DNA of 64,000 bases from Salvator merianae (GCA_003586115.2 QVOM02000023.1:8199474-8263473); one strand, 5' to 3'; numbered from the stretch's first letter, positions 13,955 to 28,900 are shown. Notes: a model not told the origin generated them from the letters alone. A program made the numbers and translations.

Positions 13955-16900
13955 GTGTGTGTGTTGCTGTTGTTGCTTAGACTGCAAGGAGCTCTGAGCA
14001 CAGCCACGGGAGGGTTGAAAGGTGATTCCCCTCTGTCTTCCTTGCTAGGTCTACAAAAGCTAACTGAGCACAAAGTGGTTATTTTTTTCCCTTCTTTTTT
14101 TGCAGCGAGCCTAGTAGCTTGCGTTTCTGTGTAACCCAAGAAGGAGGGGAAACTCTTTCCTTCACATGACACAGCAAATGGCACAGACGTGCACACAACT
14201 TTCTGGTTAGCCACTTACTCGCTCCAGACGGCAAAAGGAAAATGCGGGTCCTTACCGTTCTAGTGTTTGCTCCTGCAATGCTTCCAATGGTGAAAATACC
14301 CAGAATGGCACAAGTGCCTCATGCTTATATGATGTGTATTTTCCTCCAGGTTTCACGCCCATGCTTGCACAGTGGGTATTTTCATGAAGAAAAAAAATCC
14401 AGTAGCAAGCCTCAGACACGGAGGGAAACCTGGGTTCTTCATCTTGCAGTAATGATATCCAAACAATCTCAGTATGGTGCTGGGATATTCCCGGGTTTTA
14501 ATGGCTGTCTGGGTTTTAAAGGCTGTCTGGATGCAGCCTAAAGGCGTGACCCATCCCTTTCTCCAGCAGCCCCCGGCATTTTTATTTATTTGTTTCAAAT
14601 ATTTATATCCCACCCTTCACCCTAAGGCCCCCAGGCGGGTTACCTGTCAGAATAGGGTCGGAGTAGGTTGTTTCTCCTCTGAAAGCCTCCCTGTTTGCCC
14701 CCCATGGGATTTCCTGTTACTAGGGCTGGCTCTGCCATGCTGCATGGGTATCCTGAGTGCCAACACTGGTTGAGACACGCCTCTCTCCCACTTGCTTTTC
14801 AGAAAGATAGGGGAGCAAAACTGCTGTGTGAGGAAAGAGCTTTAGCATCCAGCTAAGAGTTTGCCAACCTTATATGGCTCAAGAGCACATAGTGTGGGCA
14901 GCCTGGACTGTTTCCTCCTATTCTCTCAGAAAGAGAAAAGCAAAGCGTGCGAAGATTCTTCGCTTCCCTTGGCATCTGTGATTCAAACGGATCTGAGCTT
15001 TATGCGATCCAGTGATTTCTTTAGGATTGTTCATTAGCGGATTCAGGAGAGCAAGTCATCAACATAGATAAAATCATGGATGATGTGGGAAAGGTGGATG
15101 GAGAGAAGATCTTTTCTCTGTTGCACAACACTAGAACCAGGGGGCACTCTGTGAAGCTGATGGGCAGGAGAGTTAGGACCAGCAAGGAGAAGTCTTTTTT
15201 CACCCAGAAAGTCATTGGTCTATGGAATTTATTACTGGAAGAGGTGATGATGGCAACCAGCCTGAATAGTTTTAAGAAAGGGTTAGGCAAATTCATGGAG
15301 GACAGATGTATGAATGGCTACTAGAATAGATGCTTAGGTACTGCCTCCAGGTTGGAGGGACAGGCAGGATGCCTCTAAAGGCCATTTGCAGGGAGACCAG
15401 CTGAGCAGGTGAAGATTTTGCCTTCATCTTCTGCTTGAGATGCCCAGAAGCAATTGGTGGGCCACTGTGCAAGACGGGATGCTGGCCTAGATGGGCCGTG
15501 GCCTAATCCAGCAGGGCTCCTCTTATGTTCTGATGCTCTGAAGCAAAGAAACAGGAGGGACAGTGGTGTGTCAATATATAGGGAATGATTAAGCGTTCGG
15601 ACCACCCCTGGAGCAGAGACCTCTCCACCTACAAGCTAACTGGAAGACCAGAGCGGTAACTCACATAGAGAGGCAACAGGAAGCCTCCTTTGCCTGTTGG
15701 TTCTTGCATGCTTCACAGTGTCACTTAATTTGCTGTTCACTGCACAGGCCAGCAAGGTCTGTCAGCGGCCGCTTCTTTCAAGGAGCAGAACTTGGGTCCA
15801 TCTGTGAGACTGCAGCCCTAATGCTCTTTAGCGCTGAATTATGTGTGAGCTCCTCTCCGTCATCTTGCCAGGATTGATGAGGGGCCCAGTTGCTGCCTTG
15901 TCCCCATGACAGCAATCATTTCTCCTCAAATGATTGTAGCATATTGCGGAAAGGTTGGGGAGACGTTTGGAGACCCTTTCCATCACGCGGGCGCCGAAAC
16001 GCGTTCTGCATTCTCAAACACCGTGACGGTTTCCCTCAGCTTCCCGCTTTAAGACGGCTGAGCCCTCGGAGGGGAGAAGTTGCCAAGGGGACGTGGCTGT
16101 ATTTCTCCGGATGAAATAATCTTTTATTATTATTATTATTAGTTTGTTGATATCTGTGTCTTGCAGCAAAACGAGCAGCAGCAAAATTCATTCCACTAGA
16201 AGGGGATTACAGAAACACCCTGCATGCCTTCTGAATGGCTTCCCTTTGCTAATGGCGTATCTGTTCAGGGGCTAAATTTGGTGAAATTTTGAAGATGTTC
16301 GCTTATAGACAACAGGAATTTGGAAAGTTTGTGCTTCGATGCAGCTTATCATTGTGGAGTCCTTCAGAGTAAGGAACTAGGACTGTAAGAAGGTGTGGGG
16401 ATTGAGGTTCTGAGTCTACAGCAGAGATTCATAGAGTCATGGCATCATAGAGCAGGAAGGGTCCTCCAGGGTCATCAAGTCCAACCCCCTGCTCAATGCA
16501 GGATCCACAAAACCACCCCAGACAAATGGAAAGATGCAGGTTGCCTCCAGACAGTGAGAGGAAAAAGTGGAACCTTGTTTATAATCTGGAAGAAGGCCCA
16601 GTGCAGAAAGGGTCTGTGTGTCTGTACTTATCCTTCTTGGGGGTAAATATTTTCTCTCTTCGAGAACGAGACCACTGCCACACTCAGCTGGCCTCTGTTT
16701 GGCCTTCCTCCTTGAACAAAGGACAGTGTCTCTGGAGTACAGAGAGTTCTTTTTCCAGTAGAGGACGTCTGGCACCCTCTGAAAGGAAGCCATTTTAAAA
16801 TGTCACTCCTGTCGGCTCACTGTACTGGGAGCTGGCACCTGAGCTAAATAGGCTGAAATTTGATGGCATTTATGATCCATCCTCATTCCAGAGGCTTACG

Positions 16901-19900
16901 GTCCCGAGCTGGGTCAGGCAAGCTCAGCTCTGCACAATACATCCGCGCCTGTCCGCCGGTCTGCTCGCCTGGGCCTTTTGCAGGGCCTTGTCACAATATT
17001 TTCGGCACTGGGCACTCTTTCCTGACATTACAACCCACTTCAGGTCTCTGTGGAAGATGATGAGGGGCTGACATCACCACCAGGCTGCTTGGGCAGTGGG
17101 GGGCAGGGATCAAGTGGAAATATATGAAGAGTGCAGATTGTCCGGCGAGGTGTCTGATTTATTTATTGGACGCGGAAGGCAAGAAGGGGAAACTCGGAGG
17201 GATGATCTGGCAATGGAGCAGGGATAAAAGAGGAATCGGTATCCCTTGCTTGGGGTGCTGGTCGTTGTTCGGTGCCACTGAGTGGGGAACAGCTCCTGGT
17301 GCCCCCAAAGCCCCCCCCCATGTGGCTTTTAGGAGGTTGTTGCAGAAACATAAGAACATAGGAGGAGCCCTGCTGGATCAGGCCACGGCCCATCTAGTCC
17401 AGCATTCTGTCTCACACAGTGGCCCACCAATTGCTTCTGGGCATCTCAAGCAGAAGACAAAGGAGAAACCATCACCTGCTCTCAACGCCCTGCAAATGGC
17501 CTTTAGAGGCATCTTGCCTGTCTCCCCAACCTGAAAGCAGTACCTAGGCATCCATACTTATAGCCATTGACACACCTATCCTCTGTGAATTAAGAGAAGC
17601 CCTGCTGGATCGGACCATAGCCCATCTAGTACAGCATCCTGTCTCATATAGTGGCCCACCAATTGCTTCTGGGCATCTCAAGCAGAAGACGAAGACAAAA
17701 CTTTCACCTGCTCTCGACTCCCTGGAAATGGCCTTTAGAAGCATCCTGCCTTCCTCTGCGTCCTGGAGGTGGTACTTGGGCCTCCATTCTAGTAGCCACT
17801 GATACATCTGACCTCCACGAGTTTGTCTAACCCTTTCTTAAAGCTATCCAGGCTGATTGCTGTCGCCACCTCTTCAGGTAGTAAATTCCACAGACTGATG
17901 ACCCCCTGGGAGAAGAAATGCTTCCCCTTGTTGGTCCTAACTCTCCTGCCCATCAGCTTCATAGACTGACCCCTGGTTCTAGCGTTGTGCATTAGGTAGA
18001 ATAATTTTTGCTACTGCACAGTGCAGAAAACAAAAGGGCAAGTCCTGAATCATGACTTGTGCAAAATGGTGCACAAGGGAGCTGTCCAGACTTCTGTTTT
18101 TCTTAAACCCAGTGCCTCTCTAATGCTCTCAGAGCATTGATTTGGTTTTCACCTGATAGGTAGGCCCTAAAGGTGAACCCCTGTTGTTTGATTGATTTCC
18201 CCCTCTTCTCCCTCCCCAGAACATAAAGAAAAAGGGGGGTGGGTATGTAGGATTAAAATACAGACATGAGAACAGCCGAGCTCTTTTATGAGTCTGTAAG
18301 CATTTTGGATTCCTTCACCAGTAATCCAGCCATTCCTTATTATTCATTCTTTTAATATCTGTGAGTTTTGTGTGTCTGCCACTGCAGAAGTTTATAGGGT
18401 TTTTGGTATTCATGACTTGCAGTTTCACAAATTAGCCCTGGAAATTGGCACTTTCCCACACTTTTTTTTTCAGGTTGGAATTCAGCCTATGGTCAGTTCA
18501 AAGTTCTGGACCTTTTTATAATCCTGAATTCTGGTGAGACCAACTTTGGCATTTTTGCAGTTCTGGATTCCAGTATTGCTGTCCCTTAATATAGCTGAAT
18601 TATGGCACTGTTTATTTTGGACAGTTGAGACAGTTTGAGGCAGCTGAAAGACAATTCTGTCTATTTGCCAATAACTCCTGTGGTCTTAGGAAGCATTAGA
18701 AGCAAGCCACATCTTTTTCCTCTAGAGTTTGCAGATGTGACTCCTCCCAACCCCTATTTTCAGAGAGGCACAATTATTTAATACTTGCAAATCGGAAGTT
18801 CACAAAGTTTTCTAGGACCCTAACCTTAACAGATAATGAGGAACTACTATATTCATTTGTTAAGTTCCTAACTATATAAGTTGCATATTTTATTTTTGTG
18901 ATCTGCCCTGGGACCTTTGGGTGAAAGGCAGGATATAAATACCAAAATAAAATAAAATAAATAAATAAAATAATGTTGCAGATATCTTTTGATTGGATTG
19001 GCAATGGTGCTGAAAGGACATTGCTGTCACACCCAGAAAATATATGGAAAGGAAAACAGAGACCTTTTTAGACATTCTTTTCTTCGTTTCCTTTCCCCAG
19101 CCTGAGTCACATGGGCAAATGACCTCATTCAGCTCCACACCTGACCTGTTTATGCATGCTTGACTCATCCATTGCTACTCAGCAGTGGGTAATGTTTTAC
19201 CTGTCCGACAGAGGTATCTGCTGTCTTCTCTGACGAGCATCTTCCCACCAACAGTTGAGTTTGTCTCTTCATCTGGGCCTAGATTTTGTATACTGTCAAC
19301 TTCTTCCTTTTAATCTCTGAGAAGTTGAGATGTTCATAAATATTCCATGCCATCACAGCTGTCTTGCAGGCAGTAGCCACTGAGGTTCCAGAACATCTTG
19401 CAAGCAATAGATATAGATATTTCAGAAACCTAAGCTTGCATTTACTAAGCGCATCCTCTTGTCTGTCAGGTTTAACCTATTGGTTAGGTAAATTGGCAAA
19501 ATTCCTGTTTTTTCTAGTAGTTTCTGCAATATGTGCCCCAGCCGTCAGTTCCTGACAGATTAACTAAGGAATAAAACTCTGGTCATACTCATCCTTCGGT
19601 AAATCTCTGCAAAGGTATCTTGTTCTGAACGAGGGGGGTACAAAGTTTAGCAATCACCATTCATTTATGTTGGTTGACTAGGTTTTCCTTCCATGGTGCC
19701 ACTGGCTTACATTAATAGACTGGGTTTCCGTTCTGCATTGCCACCAACTTTCATTGACTGACCAGAAACGTCTCTGAGATGCTACCAACTGACATTTATT
19801 GACCAGGTCTCACCTCTGCAATGCCACCAACTTGCAATGGTTTTTAAAAGATCTGTCCTCTGTTTTGACTGAGAACACTGCTGAATTTTTCTCAGCAGCT

Positions 19901-22900
19901 TGTAACACTACCCATGTCTGCCCAAGCAAACTTCTGCAAGTACTTCTCTAAATCATTTACTCATGATTTTCTAGGTAGTGGAGCACTCTGTTTTTACCTG
20001 CTAGTTGTTATGTTTTATATATATTTGTTTTGTGTATACTGTTTTACTCGTTTCTCTCTCTCTTGTTGTGGTATTTTTGAATGCTAACCTTCCGTCGTAG
20101 TTTTATTATTATTATTACTACGATTACTTATTCTTTAATATCTTAGTTTCTCATCTCTTTTTATTTAATTCCTTGTATGAGCAAAGACAATCGAATAACA
20201 TTATTCTATCAAACCTTAGCCTCTTGGGCAGTGTCATCAGTTAAAATTAGGCAATTTAAGTACATGATGTTCCTTCAGTTTGCTTTGTTTTGAAAGCTTT
20301 TAATTTTATTACACTTCAGGTTTTTTTTTTCTTTTTCTTTTAGGAGCTAATTTATTCACTGACGTGGCACATCATTTGTTCAGGAAGAAGGCTTAGGGTT
20401 TTAAGCATGTGTAGATATAAGTGAGATATCAAGTGGAAAACACAGATTTCTCCCATGACTGAAGGTTCTTTGCACTAATGGGTTTGCTCTTGAATAGATA
20501 TGCGTCATTGTGGGACAATATTACACCTACTAATTACTGTATATAAATTCGGCTGAACCGAATCCCAATAGCTCTCTCTTAAGCTTCCTAGAAAAGAGAG
20601 GAGAAACACTGACTTTCCAAAGTCATTGTGGCCATATGAGCAAGTTACATCGTAGCCGAGAATGCCATGTTCTGCAGAAAGATGTAGATGCAGTGGTTCA
20701 GGTTGGCTTCTGGTGTTTGCACGGACAGAGCAATCGATACTTTTGTAGTTTTCTTGGCAACAATCTGAAAGTGATTTTCCATTGCCTTCTTTTGGACTGT
20801 TTCTTCGTATTCTAGTTTGGCCTGCTGCTATGGGATTTCCTGGTGGTGGCTTGTCCAAATTCTAACCAGATGACACCAGGCTTAGCTTGTAAAGATCAAC
20901 TAGAGGTGGCTGGGTGCTGCTACCTGCTGAGATATGTTCCAAGGTGTGTCTAGTTAGAGGCAATTTTTGTACTCTCTAGTATTCTGGGTATGTACCAGTT
21001 GTAGACTGTGACAGATGCTATTTCTGTTTTGACTTTGATTCCTTTCACTTTTGGGCTACATATTTTTCTTTTGTTTATGCATTGACAACAAAAAGAGACG
21101 CTTTTTAAAAGCCCTGTCTGATTGCACTTGCTGTTCTTCAGGGTTCTACTGACTTGGTAGTTGTTGTTTTTTTTTCTCACCCGCCCTGCTTCTTGTGTTC
21201 TTCTCATCGCTTGCTCATTCACCTGCTATGCAGCCTAATTGATCTGCAGATTTTGACATATTTATTGGGACTTTGAAGGGCAAAAAAGCATGTTTGTACA
21301 TTTAGTACAAACTAAAAAAAGGATGCCGTATTTAATGTCTAAATACTATAAAAATATCTCAGCTTTCCAGTTAGCCCAACCCTCTTGAGCTGAAATATTT
21401 GATTAGGGAAAGGAAATCAATTAATCACTCATAGACTGCCATCCTATAACTGCCCGTTTGGGAGTAAACACCGACTCAATGGTATTTACTCCCAAGAAGA
21501 TAAAAGGATGTACATCAAGGTGGCACTAGGTTCCAAAAGCTGCTCATTGGTTTGTGTTGGAATACAGTATTTGTAGTTATTAAGTTAAAGCATTTTAATT
21601 GCATGCATTTTTGTTATTGAGGTGGTGGAAGAATCATAGTGCTGAATGCTACTAGCAGATGGATTTTAGCATGACCAAAGGACTGTATATAGATATACAG
21701 GAATAACTGGTTGGAAATAGTTGGTTCTTGGTTTTAGATGTTGCTCCCAGAATCAGCTCCACTTGGGAAATTGTGTTCCCGTGTCAGTAGGTGCTTACTT
21801 GGAATGCCAGGGAGGAAAAAATAAAATAAAGTAGGCATGTAAGTTCTTTCTTGACATTGGCTTTCAGTGTATGTTCTGTTGATATCAGACCTATTTCTTA
21901 TTGTATTTTTAACTTAGGCTGCATCCAGACATCACTTATTTATTCCACTATATTTGGATATTCTGGAACAGTCAAATATAGGGGAATAAGTGAGCAATGT
22001 CTGGATGCAGCCCTAATTTTTGCCAAAAAAGCATTTCTTAATGCCACTGTCAACTTCCAACATCTTTATACCACCAGCTGAATTAGTTCTTCCCTTTCGA
22101 CTGTTTTTTAACATGTGAAAGAGCTACCAATCCAAAGAAATAACCAGATAAGAAACTCTATCTGGCACTAGATTGGACGTCTGTGCCTAAATCCTGATGC
22201 AGATCAGTGGTTTGATCCAGGAAACTGGAGCAGCACGAGAGTTTTTAGGAGACAGGGTAAAAGAAAACCTGCCAATTACAGGGATTAAGTGGGGTTGTCC
22301 ATGAAGAAAATTGTTGGGCTGCACCTGGTGCAGAATGCAGATAAAGGCTGTTGGCAGGTCATCTTAGCTGGGCACACTGCAGGAGACATTTCCTTAGTTG
22401 CTTTGAAAGTTCATCTGATAATTTGGTGGGGGGATGAATTAGAACTAGTTACTACTAGAAAAGATAGATATGCTGGGGAGGTAACCCAGGAGGTACCTCC
22501 GAATACCTCTTACAACTCATGCTTAATTGAGAAGATGTTTGAAGGAAGGATGTATGTGCCTGGTTCGATTTGGCAGCATGGCTGCCAGAAACACACCCAT
22601 GTAGTGTGTTGAGCCAGGCAGTGCAATGAGCAACCAGGCGAGGTCATTAGCAGCTTTCTGCCGAACTGTTCTGTGATGGTGCTCAGAACTTCAGCTGTTT
22701 GTGGTGTTGGCAAGGAATGGCTGTTGCAAAACTGCTGTTGATCCCACTGAATTCTTCTCTGTTTTCTCTAGTACAGTGGTGTGCCAGTTGAAACCATCTA
22801 TGTCCCAATTTTGAACGTATCTCCTGGTTCTGGTCCTCCTATAAGCTTTGGAATGACCACCGATGGCAGAAGGATAGGGCTGTCCTTGATGGTCCTTTTG

Positions 22901-25900
22901 GCTGGAGACTTCTTTTATGGGCCATGTTCTCCATTGTGGTATGGAGCCCTGCTGGGATCGCCTTGGCTGTCTTGTCTGGAGAGGGAAAGACCTGTAAAGA
23001 AAACCCCAAAACAAATTTTGTGTCGGCAAAATACCCAGAAGTGCACATACCAAAAAGCACACAGACAGCACGGGGAAAGACAGACAGGATGTCTGTAAAG
23101 ACATTTGTGGGGAGTCAAGAGCAGGTGAAGGTTTTGCCTTTGTCTTTTGTTTGAGATGCCCAGAAGCAACTGGTGGGCCACTGTGTGAGACAGGATGCTG
23201 GACTAGATGGGTCGTGGCCTGATCCAGCAGGGCTCCTCTTAATTCATAGAGGTTAGGTGTATCATTGGCTACTAAAATGGATGCCTAGATAGTACCTTCA
23301 GGTTGGTGGACCACTGTGTGAGACAGGATGCTGGACTAGATGGGCTGTGGCCTGATCCAGCAAGGCTCATCTTAGGTTCTTATGCTGCCTAGCCAACAGG
23401 CGGTCATTCCGGAGAGCCTTTTCTCCAGAATATCACCTGTTGGCGCTACATTAAGCCGGTGTCTGGAGTCCTGAAGGTGAAGAGGTGACCTCCTGCCGGT
23501 CGCTTGCAGTCTCACTTACCTGCCTAAAATGGAGCAGCGTTAAGTGCGCTGAGCCATTGTCAGATCCTTGCAGGAAGGGCAGAAGACAAAGGCACTAAAA
23601 TACAGGAAAGCTTATTAGCTCAATTTGCACATCGCACAAAGAAGCAATGTGAAGGCGACATCTACGCACCAACAGCCTTTCCTTGGACGCCCAAATACAA
23701 TCCATTTCCGTGCATAATTATCACTTTTTTTTTTTTTTTTTTTTACAGGGTTAAAAATACCCCTGGCATGCAGGGCCTCTGGTTCAGGCAAATGTGTGGT
23801 AGCTGATCCGATGTCAAGTTTTGTTCTTACCCAGGCTTTGTGAAAGAGGTTTATATATAGTCTCATTTAAAAGTCTTCCTAATTTATTCATGAGTTATCT
23901 CAGCTGCCCCTTGCTGGACGTGCTCTTCCGTTTGAGCCATTGTCCAGTTCCCAGCAGCAGGGACCTGTCAACTTTGGATGCGAGGGGTTTATTTAAGAAG
24001 TAGTAGGTATGCTCAGAGAGTGGCTGTAATTCAGTGGAAGAGAAAACTGCCTCAAAAGCAGAGGGTGACTGGTTTGATCCCTAGCCTCTTCCTAGAAACA
24101 GGTAATGGCAAACCACTGCTGTATCTCTGCCAAGAAAACTGCATAAGGGTGTCTGTGGAGACTTGGAAGGGGCTGTAGCTCAGTGGTAAAGCAAACTGCC
24201 TGGAAAGCAGAAGGTTGCTGGTTCAATCCCCAGCCACTCCCTACAAGTAGGCAATGGCAAACCACTTCTGTATCCCTGCCAAGAAAACAGCATAGAGAGG
24301 CCCACGCAGTCAACCAGGAGTCAGCCACAGTTTAGTGAAACCCAACGACGACAACAAGGTACACCCAGGAAGAATTATGTTTGTAAATAAAGGATTTAAC
24401 AGTCTCCAGAAGACTTCTGCAACAGGAACTGAATGGCACACTTTGAATTGCAGAATTTCTGGGGGTCTGTATAGCAGGTTTATTCTTTTCCGTTTGACAG
24501 ACAATCAGCATCAGGTGGCTGAAGCCGAAAGCAGCACTTAACAACTGTGGAAGCAACAACAAAAATGTCTGGGGCTGGTTTTCTTTTTCCTCTGGGTAGT
24601 TAACTCTCTCCCACACAGTAAGACCTCTTCTACACTTGGAGAAGGTTCTTGAGGAGTTTTATATCCACTGTAAACAGCGTGGCTCTCCTAGTCATTGCTT
24701 TACAAGCTGAAAGAAAGCATGCACCTTCTTCTCCAAAATGCAGCTTCTGAGCTGCTGAACGCCTAAAATGTGAGAAATTTGGGTTTAGGGTCTGAAGTAG
24801 CAGCAGCCATTTGATTAAAATTGTTTAATTCAAAACAAGAAAAAAAAAACTCACTTACTTACTGACTATTGTATCTTGACGCAAGGCACAAACAGCAGGC
24901 TTTTTAAGGGTAACGTGCTTGGTAACATGATTTCTTGCATTTAAGGGCAACCTAGAAGTTTATAATAATGTGTTTGGGCTTGCGTGGTGATCACTGACTC
25001 ACATATGGTATAAAGGATCTTCCCCTTTGTGGTGTTGTGGACTTGTACTTGGAAACCTTGCCACTGTAGCTTCCTAGCTGGATAGACATCAATCACTTGC
25101 ACAGTGTGGTTTGCAGCACACTAAACTGTGGTTTGCAGCAACCAAACCACAATGTTGTGTGAGGGATGACTGTGCAATATTTTCCGGGATCTTATTAATA
25201 AATCTTCTGTCTAGTATGGTCTCCTTTCCTTTGTACGTGTGGTCCAAGAACTTAATGAGTTCTGTGCCCTCTTAAACGCACTGATTGTTAGTTGGCTGGA
25301 GGATAATGGATGTGTTTTAAGAATGCATGGATGTTCTTATATTGTTTCCTTTCCTGCCTGTCTCAGATATTCATCCTCTCAGCCAAAATGCAGCAAAGAT
25401 GTCTGGGGACTTTTATAACAAAAGATTTGGTCATGAATCCAGCTCAGGCCAAGGTATTTGAGTTTCTGGAAGTTCCTCCCTGGAAAGCAGCTGTAGCTGG
25501 TCTTTTGCTACTACTGTATATTGAGCAAGTAAAGATATAGATGTTTGTGAGACAAGATCAGCTCCAGGCCCCTGTATGAGCACATCCGTGAAGTTTTCTC
25601 ATTAAAGATACAGGGATGGCTTCTTATTACCTCCTTCTGGGGAGACACTGGGAATTGAACCTGTGACCTTCTGCTATCCAAGCAGTTGCTCTACCGCTAA
25701 GATACAGCCACTACATATGCACATCCATGCAGATTTTTTGGTGGGTCAACAAGTGATTTGCCATAATCTTCTTCTGCCAGCCCCCCCGCAAATATTTGTT
25801 GCTTATTTATGCAGATCTTCGTTACCTCGGTGGGTAAAGAAGGATTCCATGGTAACATGCAGAAGTGTGAACCAAACTAATTCACACAACGTATAAATAG

Positions 25901-28900
25901 CGTGCTTTTTCCATTAAAAAATAAACACAGTTAAGGAGGCCAATAAAATGACACCAATATGTGTGTGTGTATAAAATTACATACATACATATATGAAGTG
26001 CTGGGAAATAGGAAAAGCTTCGTCTAAGCTTTTGTCTAGGTGATGTCTGGGCTTGTATTTCTAGTCATTTGGGACTTCTGAGATGAAGTGCTTAACGTTA
26101 AATAAGCAGATGTGTCCAGCCTGGTGTGATTCTACCGGCCATGCCCTGCACTAACTAAAGCTTCTGGGTCATCTTTAAGAACAGTCCGTGGCTGTGACAT
26201 GGGTCATTGAGGTTTGTCAGTTCCTCCGAGTCCACTGTAAATGGTTATCCAGGCCACCCAAGGTACCTGGTCCTCGAACGTCGCTACTTCTCCGTGGCGG
26301 CTGTAAGGTTTTGCAACAGCTTTGCCAACGCTGGTGTCTGGTTGAAGCAGACCTTTTCAGCAAGCTCTTGGTTTTGGGAGATTGCGCTTATTTTGTTCTG
26401 ACACATGGGTGCGTGTGGTGTTTCCAACACACAGTTGCACATGCTGCACTGTACATCCGTCCAAGGATGTGAAAAAGCGCTCTTTTCCAAAGAGCACGAC
26501 GACTAGCTCTGATGACCCTTTGGTGGCATTGAGAGTGTGGCGTGCATGTCATGGGCTGCTGCCCAAACCTCATTTCTGAAAGTGACCTGGTCTGCTGATA
26601 TAGAGGAGTCTCATTCAAATGCTAAGAAACAGATCTGAAATGGAGGGAGAACAGGGAGGGGAAAAGGTCGGACACAAAGTGACTGTTGAGTTTCCAGAAA
26701 GCAACACAACATTTTGTGCAAGTGATGCAGTCACCCAGGGGTGGCGTGCTGATCTGAAGCCATGAGTTGGACTGAAGTGGTCTACCAGCCGGAATTCACA
26801 AAGGGCCTAATTCTGGGGTATCCGTTATGTGGCTTTTTCCTGCAGTGCCATGGACAGTGTTTGTGAGGTGACTTCAGAAAAGGGTGGGTTCTTGCCAAGA
26901 GAAACCTTATCAGAGCTGTGTGCGGCTGTAGCCTGGGCGTTCGTTTGGATGTGTTGTTTTTAACTACTTGTGATCGGTCAGTTTTATAGATTGAAGTCAT
27001 CGTCGTCATTTTACCTTGTGACCTGCCAGGATAGAAATCCGAATAATGAATAGCATAAGTGCGTAGAAGCTGCCAGCATAAAACCAATGCGCAAGCCCCT
27101 CAAAGTTGTGTATAAAGGCTACCAATTAATGCTTGTTTTTTGCAAGGAAGGAGCGTAAAGCTGAGAGATGAATAGGGTGCATCGGGGCAACCTGGTGCAC
27201 GAAAGAGACACTATTAAGGAAGAAAAAACATGCTGTCTTTAAAGTTATGCTTGCTTTTGACAAGCTGGTAGGGGTTGCAAAGCACTGTTTTCCACTACAG
27301 ATCCTCCAGAGAACGATTAGCAGAACTTCCATTTATCCTTTGTTGTCATGTGCTGGTGATTGGAAGGCACAGAAGTGCAAAGTTACAGCCAGTTCTTTGG
27401 TTAGGAGACATTTGGGTAATTCCTTCCTTCCTTCCTTCCTTCCTTCCTTCCTTCCTTCCTTCCTTCCTTCCTTCCTTCCTTCCTCCTTCCCTTCCCTTCC
27501 CTTCCCTTCCCTTCCCTTCCCTTCCCTTCCCTTCTTTGGCATGTCTTAGGGGGAGATATTGTGTAGCAGATACATGTGGCAATCCCACCATAGCAGCACC
27601 AAAATGGCGCTGTATTTCCCCCGTCTGGATGGGACCTTAGCTTCTTTATGTTTTGGTGCATCGCTCAGTTGTCCAGAAGTCTGTCTTCCATGCTCTGTCC
27701 CAGCGGCTCCCTTCTGCGATTAAGAACAAGCAACACCATCTCTTGATACTCTGCTAATGACGCTCATCTTTGGACAATGTGGAGAAGGGATCGAAGCCGA
27801 GACAATGATGCACCAGCGAAAATTTTATAATAAGTGAAACCAGACTGCTTTCTGTTCAAGTGCAGACTCTGAGTCTCGTAGAACTTGGAAATATTGAAAT
27901 ATAACACAGTTTCCAGTTCAGATGAAGGTTGATGTGATGGAAACCAGACGATGGATGGTCTTGTAATGTGGAGCTTTTGCGGACGAGTGACGTCTCACAG
28001 CGCCCAGATCCGGCATAGAACAGAGGAGAATCCAATTCTGTCGTGACCTTTGGCTTAAGTCTTTGTGCTCTTCATGTAACCATCTTGAAGCATCTAGCTG
28101 GCTGCTTTTAGGATCCTGATGAGGCTTTTGTTTGCATCTGGTACGCTGTACATTTCATAATCAGTCAGGTCTGCCAAAAGTCAAGCAGGATGTGAGCTAA
28201 ATGGACCAGGATACCAGTCTGAAAACTAAATAAAATCAATAAAGCTAGCGAAGGGGTAATCCAGGTTGGCACTGAGGCATGCTTTTTCAAATGCTGATTT
28301 GGAACAGAAACACCAGATCTCGGCTTCTGCCAGCCCTCTTGTTAATGGAGCAGAATGCATCCTTCACGGAGCAATCCCAAATATTTGCTGCCCAGTTCCA
28401 TGGACAGAAGAGCTTGAACATGAGGCTCGAGCAAGGTGGAGTTCCGTTTGCTCTGTCAGCAGAGAGGGAGCTTGGATTGTGGCCGTGGTCCATGGTTGCT
28501 GGAACAAAGCGTGGCAAATTAACTTGTCACAATGATGCTCAAGAAGAAAGTTCAGGAAGTGGTTAATGAGAAAGTGTTGGATGTTTTGAGTGCTCTTGGA
28601 CTTCCTGAGAATCATGGGAACAGTCCTCTGTCCTCCTGGCATCTGGGGAGAAGATTTTGAGTGGGGAAGCAGACAAAACATGCCGTGAATTCATCTCTAA
28701 ACATTACTGGCGTTTCTTGGCAAGCGCTCCAGATTCCCTTCCCAGCCGTTCTCTTGTTAAACAAGGCGACTTCCCGCAAGAGAGGCTCAGGGCTATGATG
28801 CAAGATGCCTGTTGTATCCATCACATGATGGGATGGATGTTAGGCTATTGCTAAACCCCCTGGAAAGGGCACATTGCATGTTAAGGCAAGGTGTTGGCCC

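Noticed and set aside
22289..22612. 107-codon open frame with LHLVQNAD, reminiscent of LINE reverse-transcriptase tails
   Set aside because: The similarity covers only a few residues and the rest is not recognisable; too weak to call.
25636..25712. Possible tRNA gene on the minus strand
   Set aside because: A and B boxes are present but the acceptor stem does not pair and the sequence matches SINE heads elsewhere in the window.
27247..27661. Long open frames on both strands with Pro/Leu/Ser or Arg/Lys/Glu repeats
   Set aside because: They come from the (CCTT)n/(CCCTT)n microsatellite.
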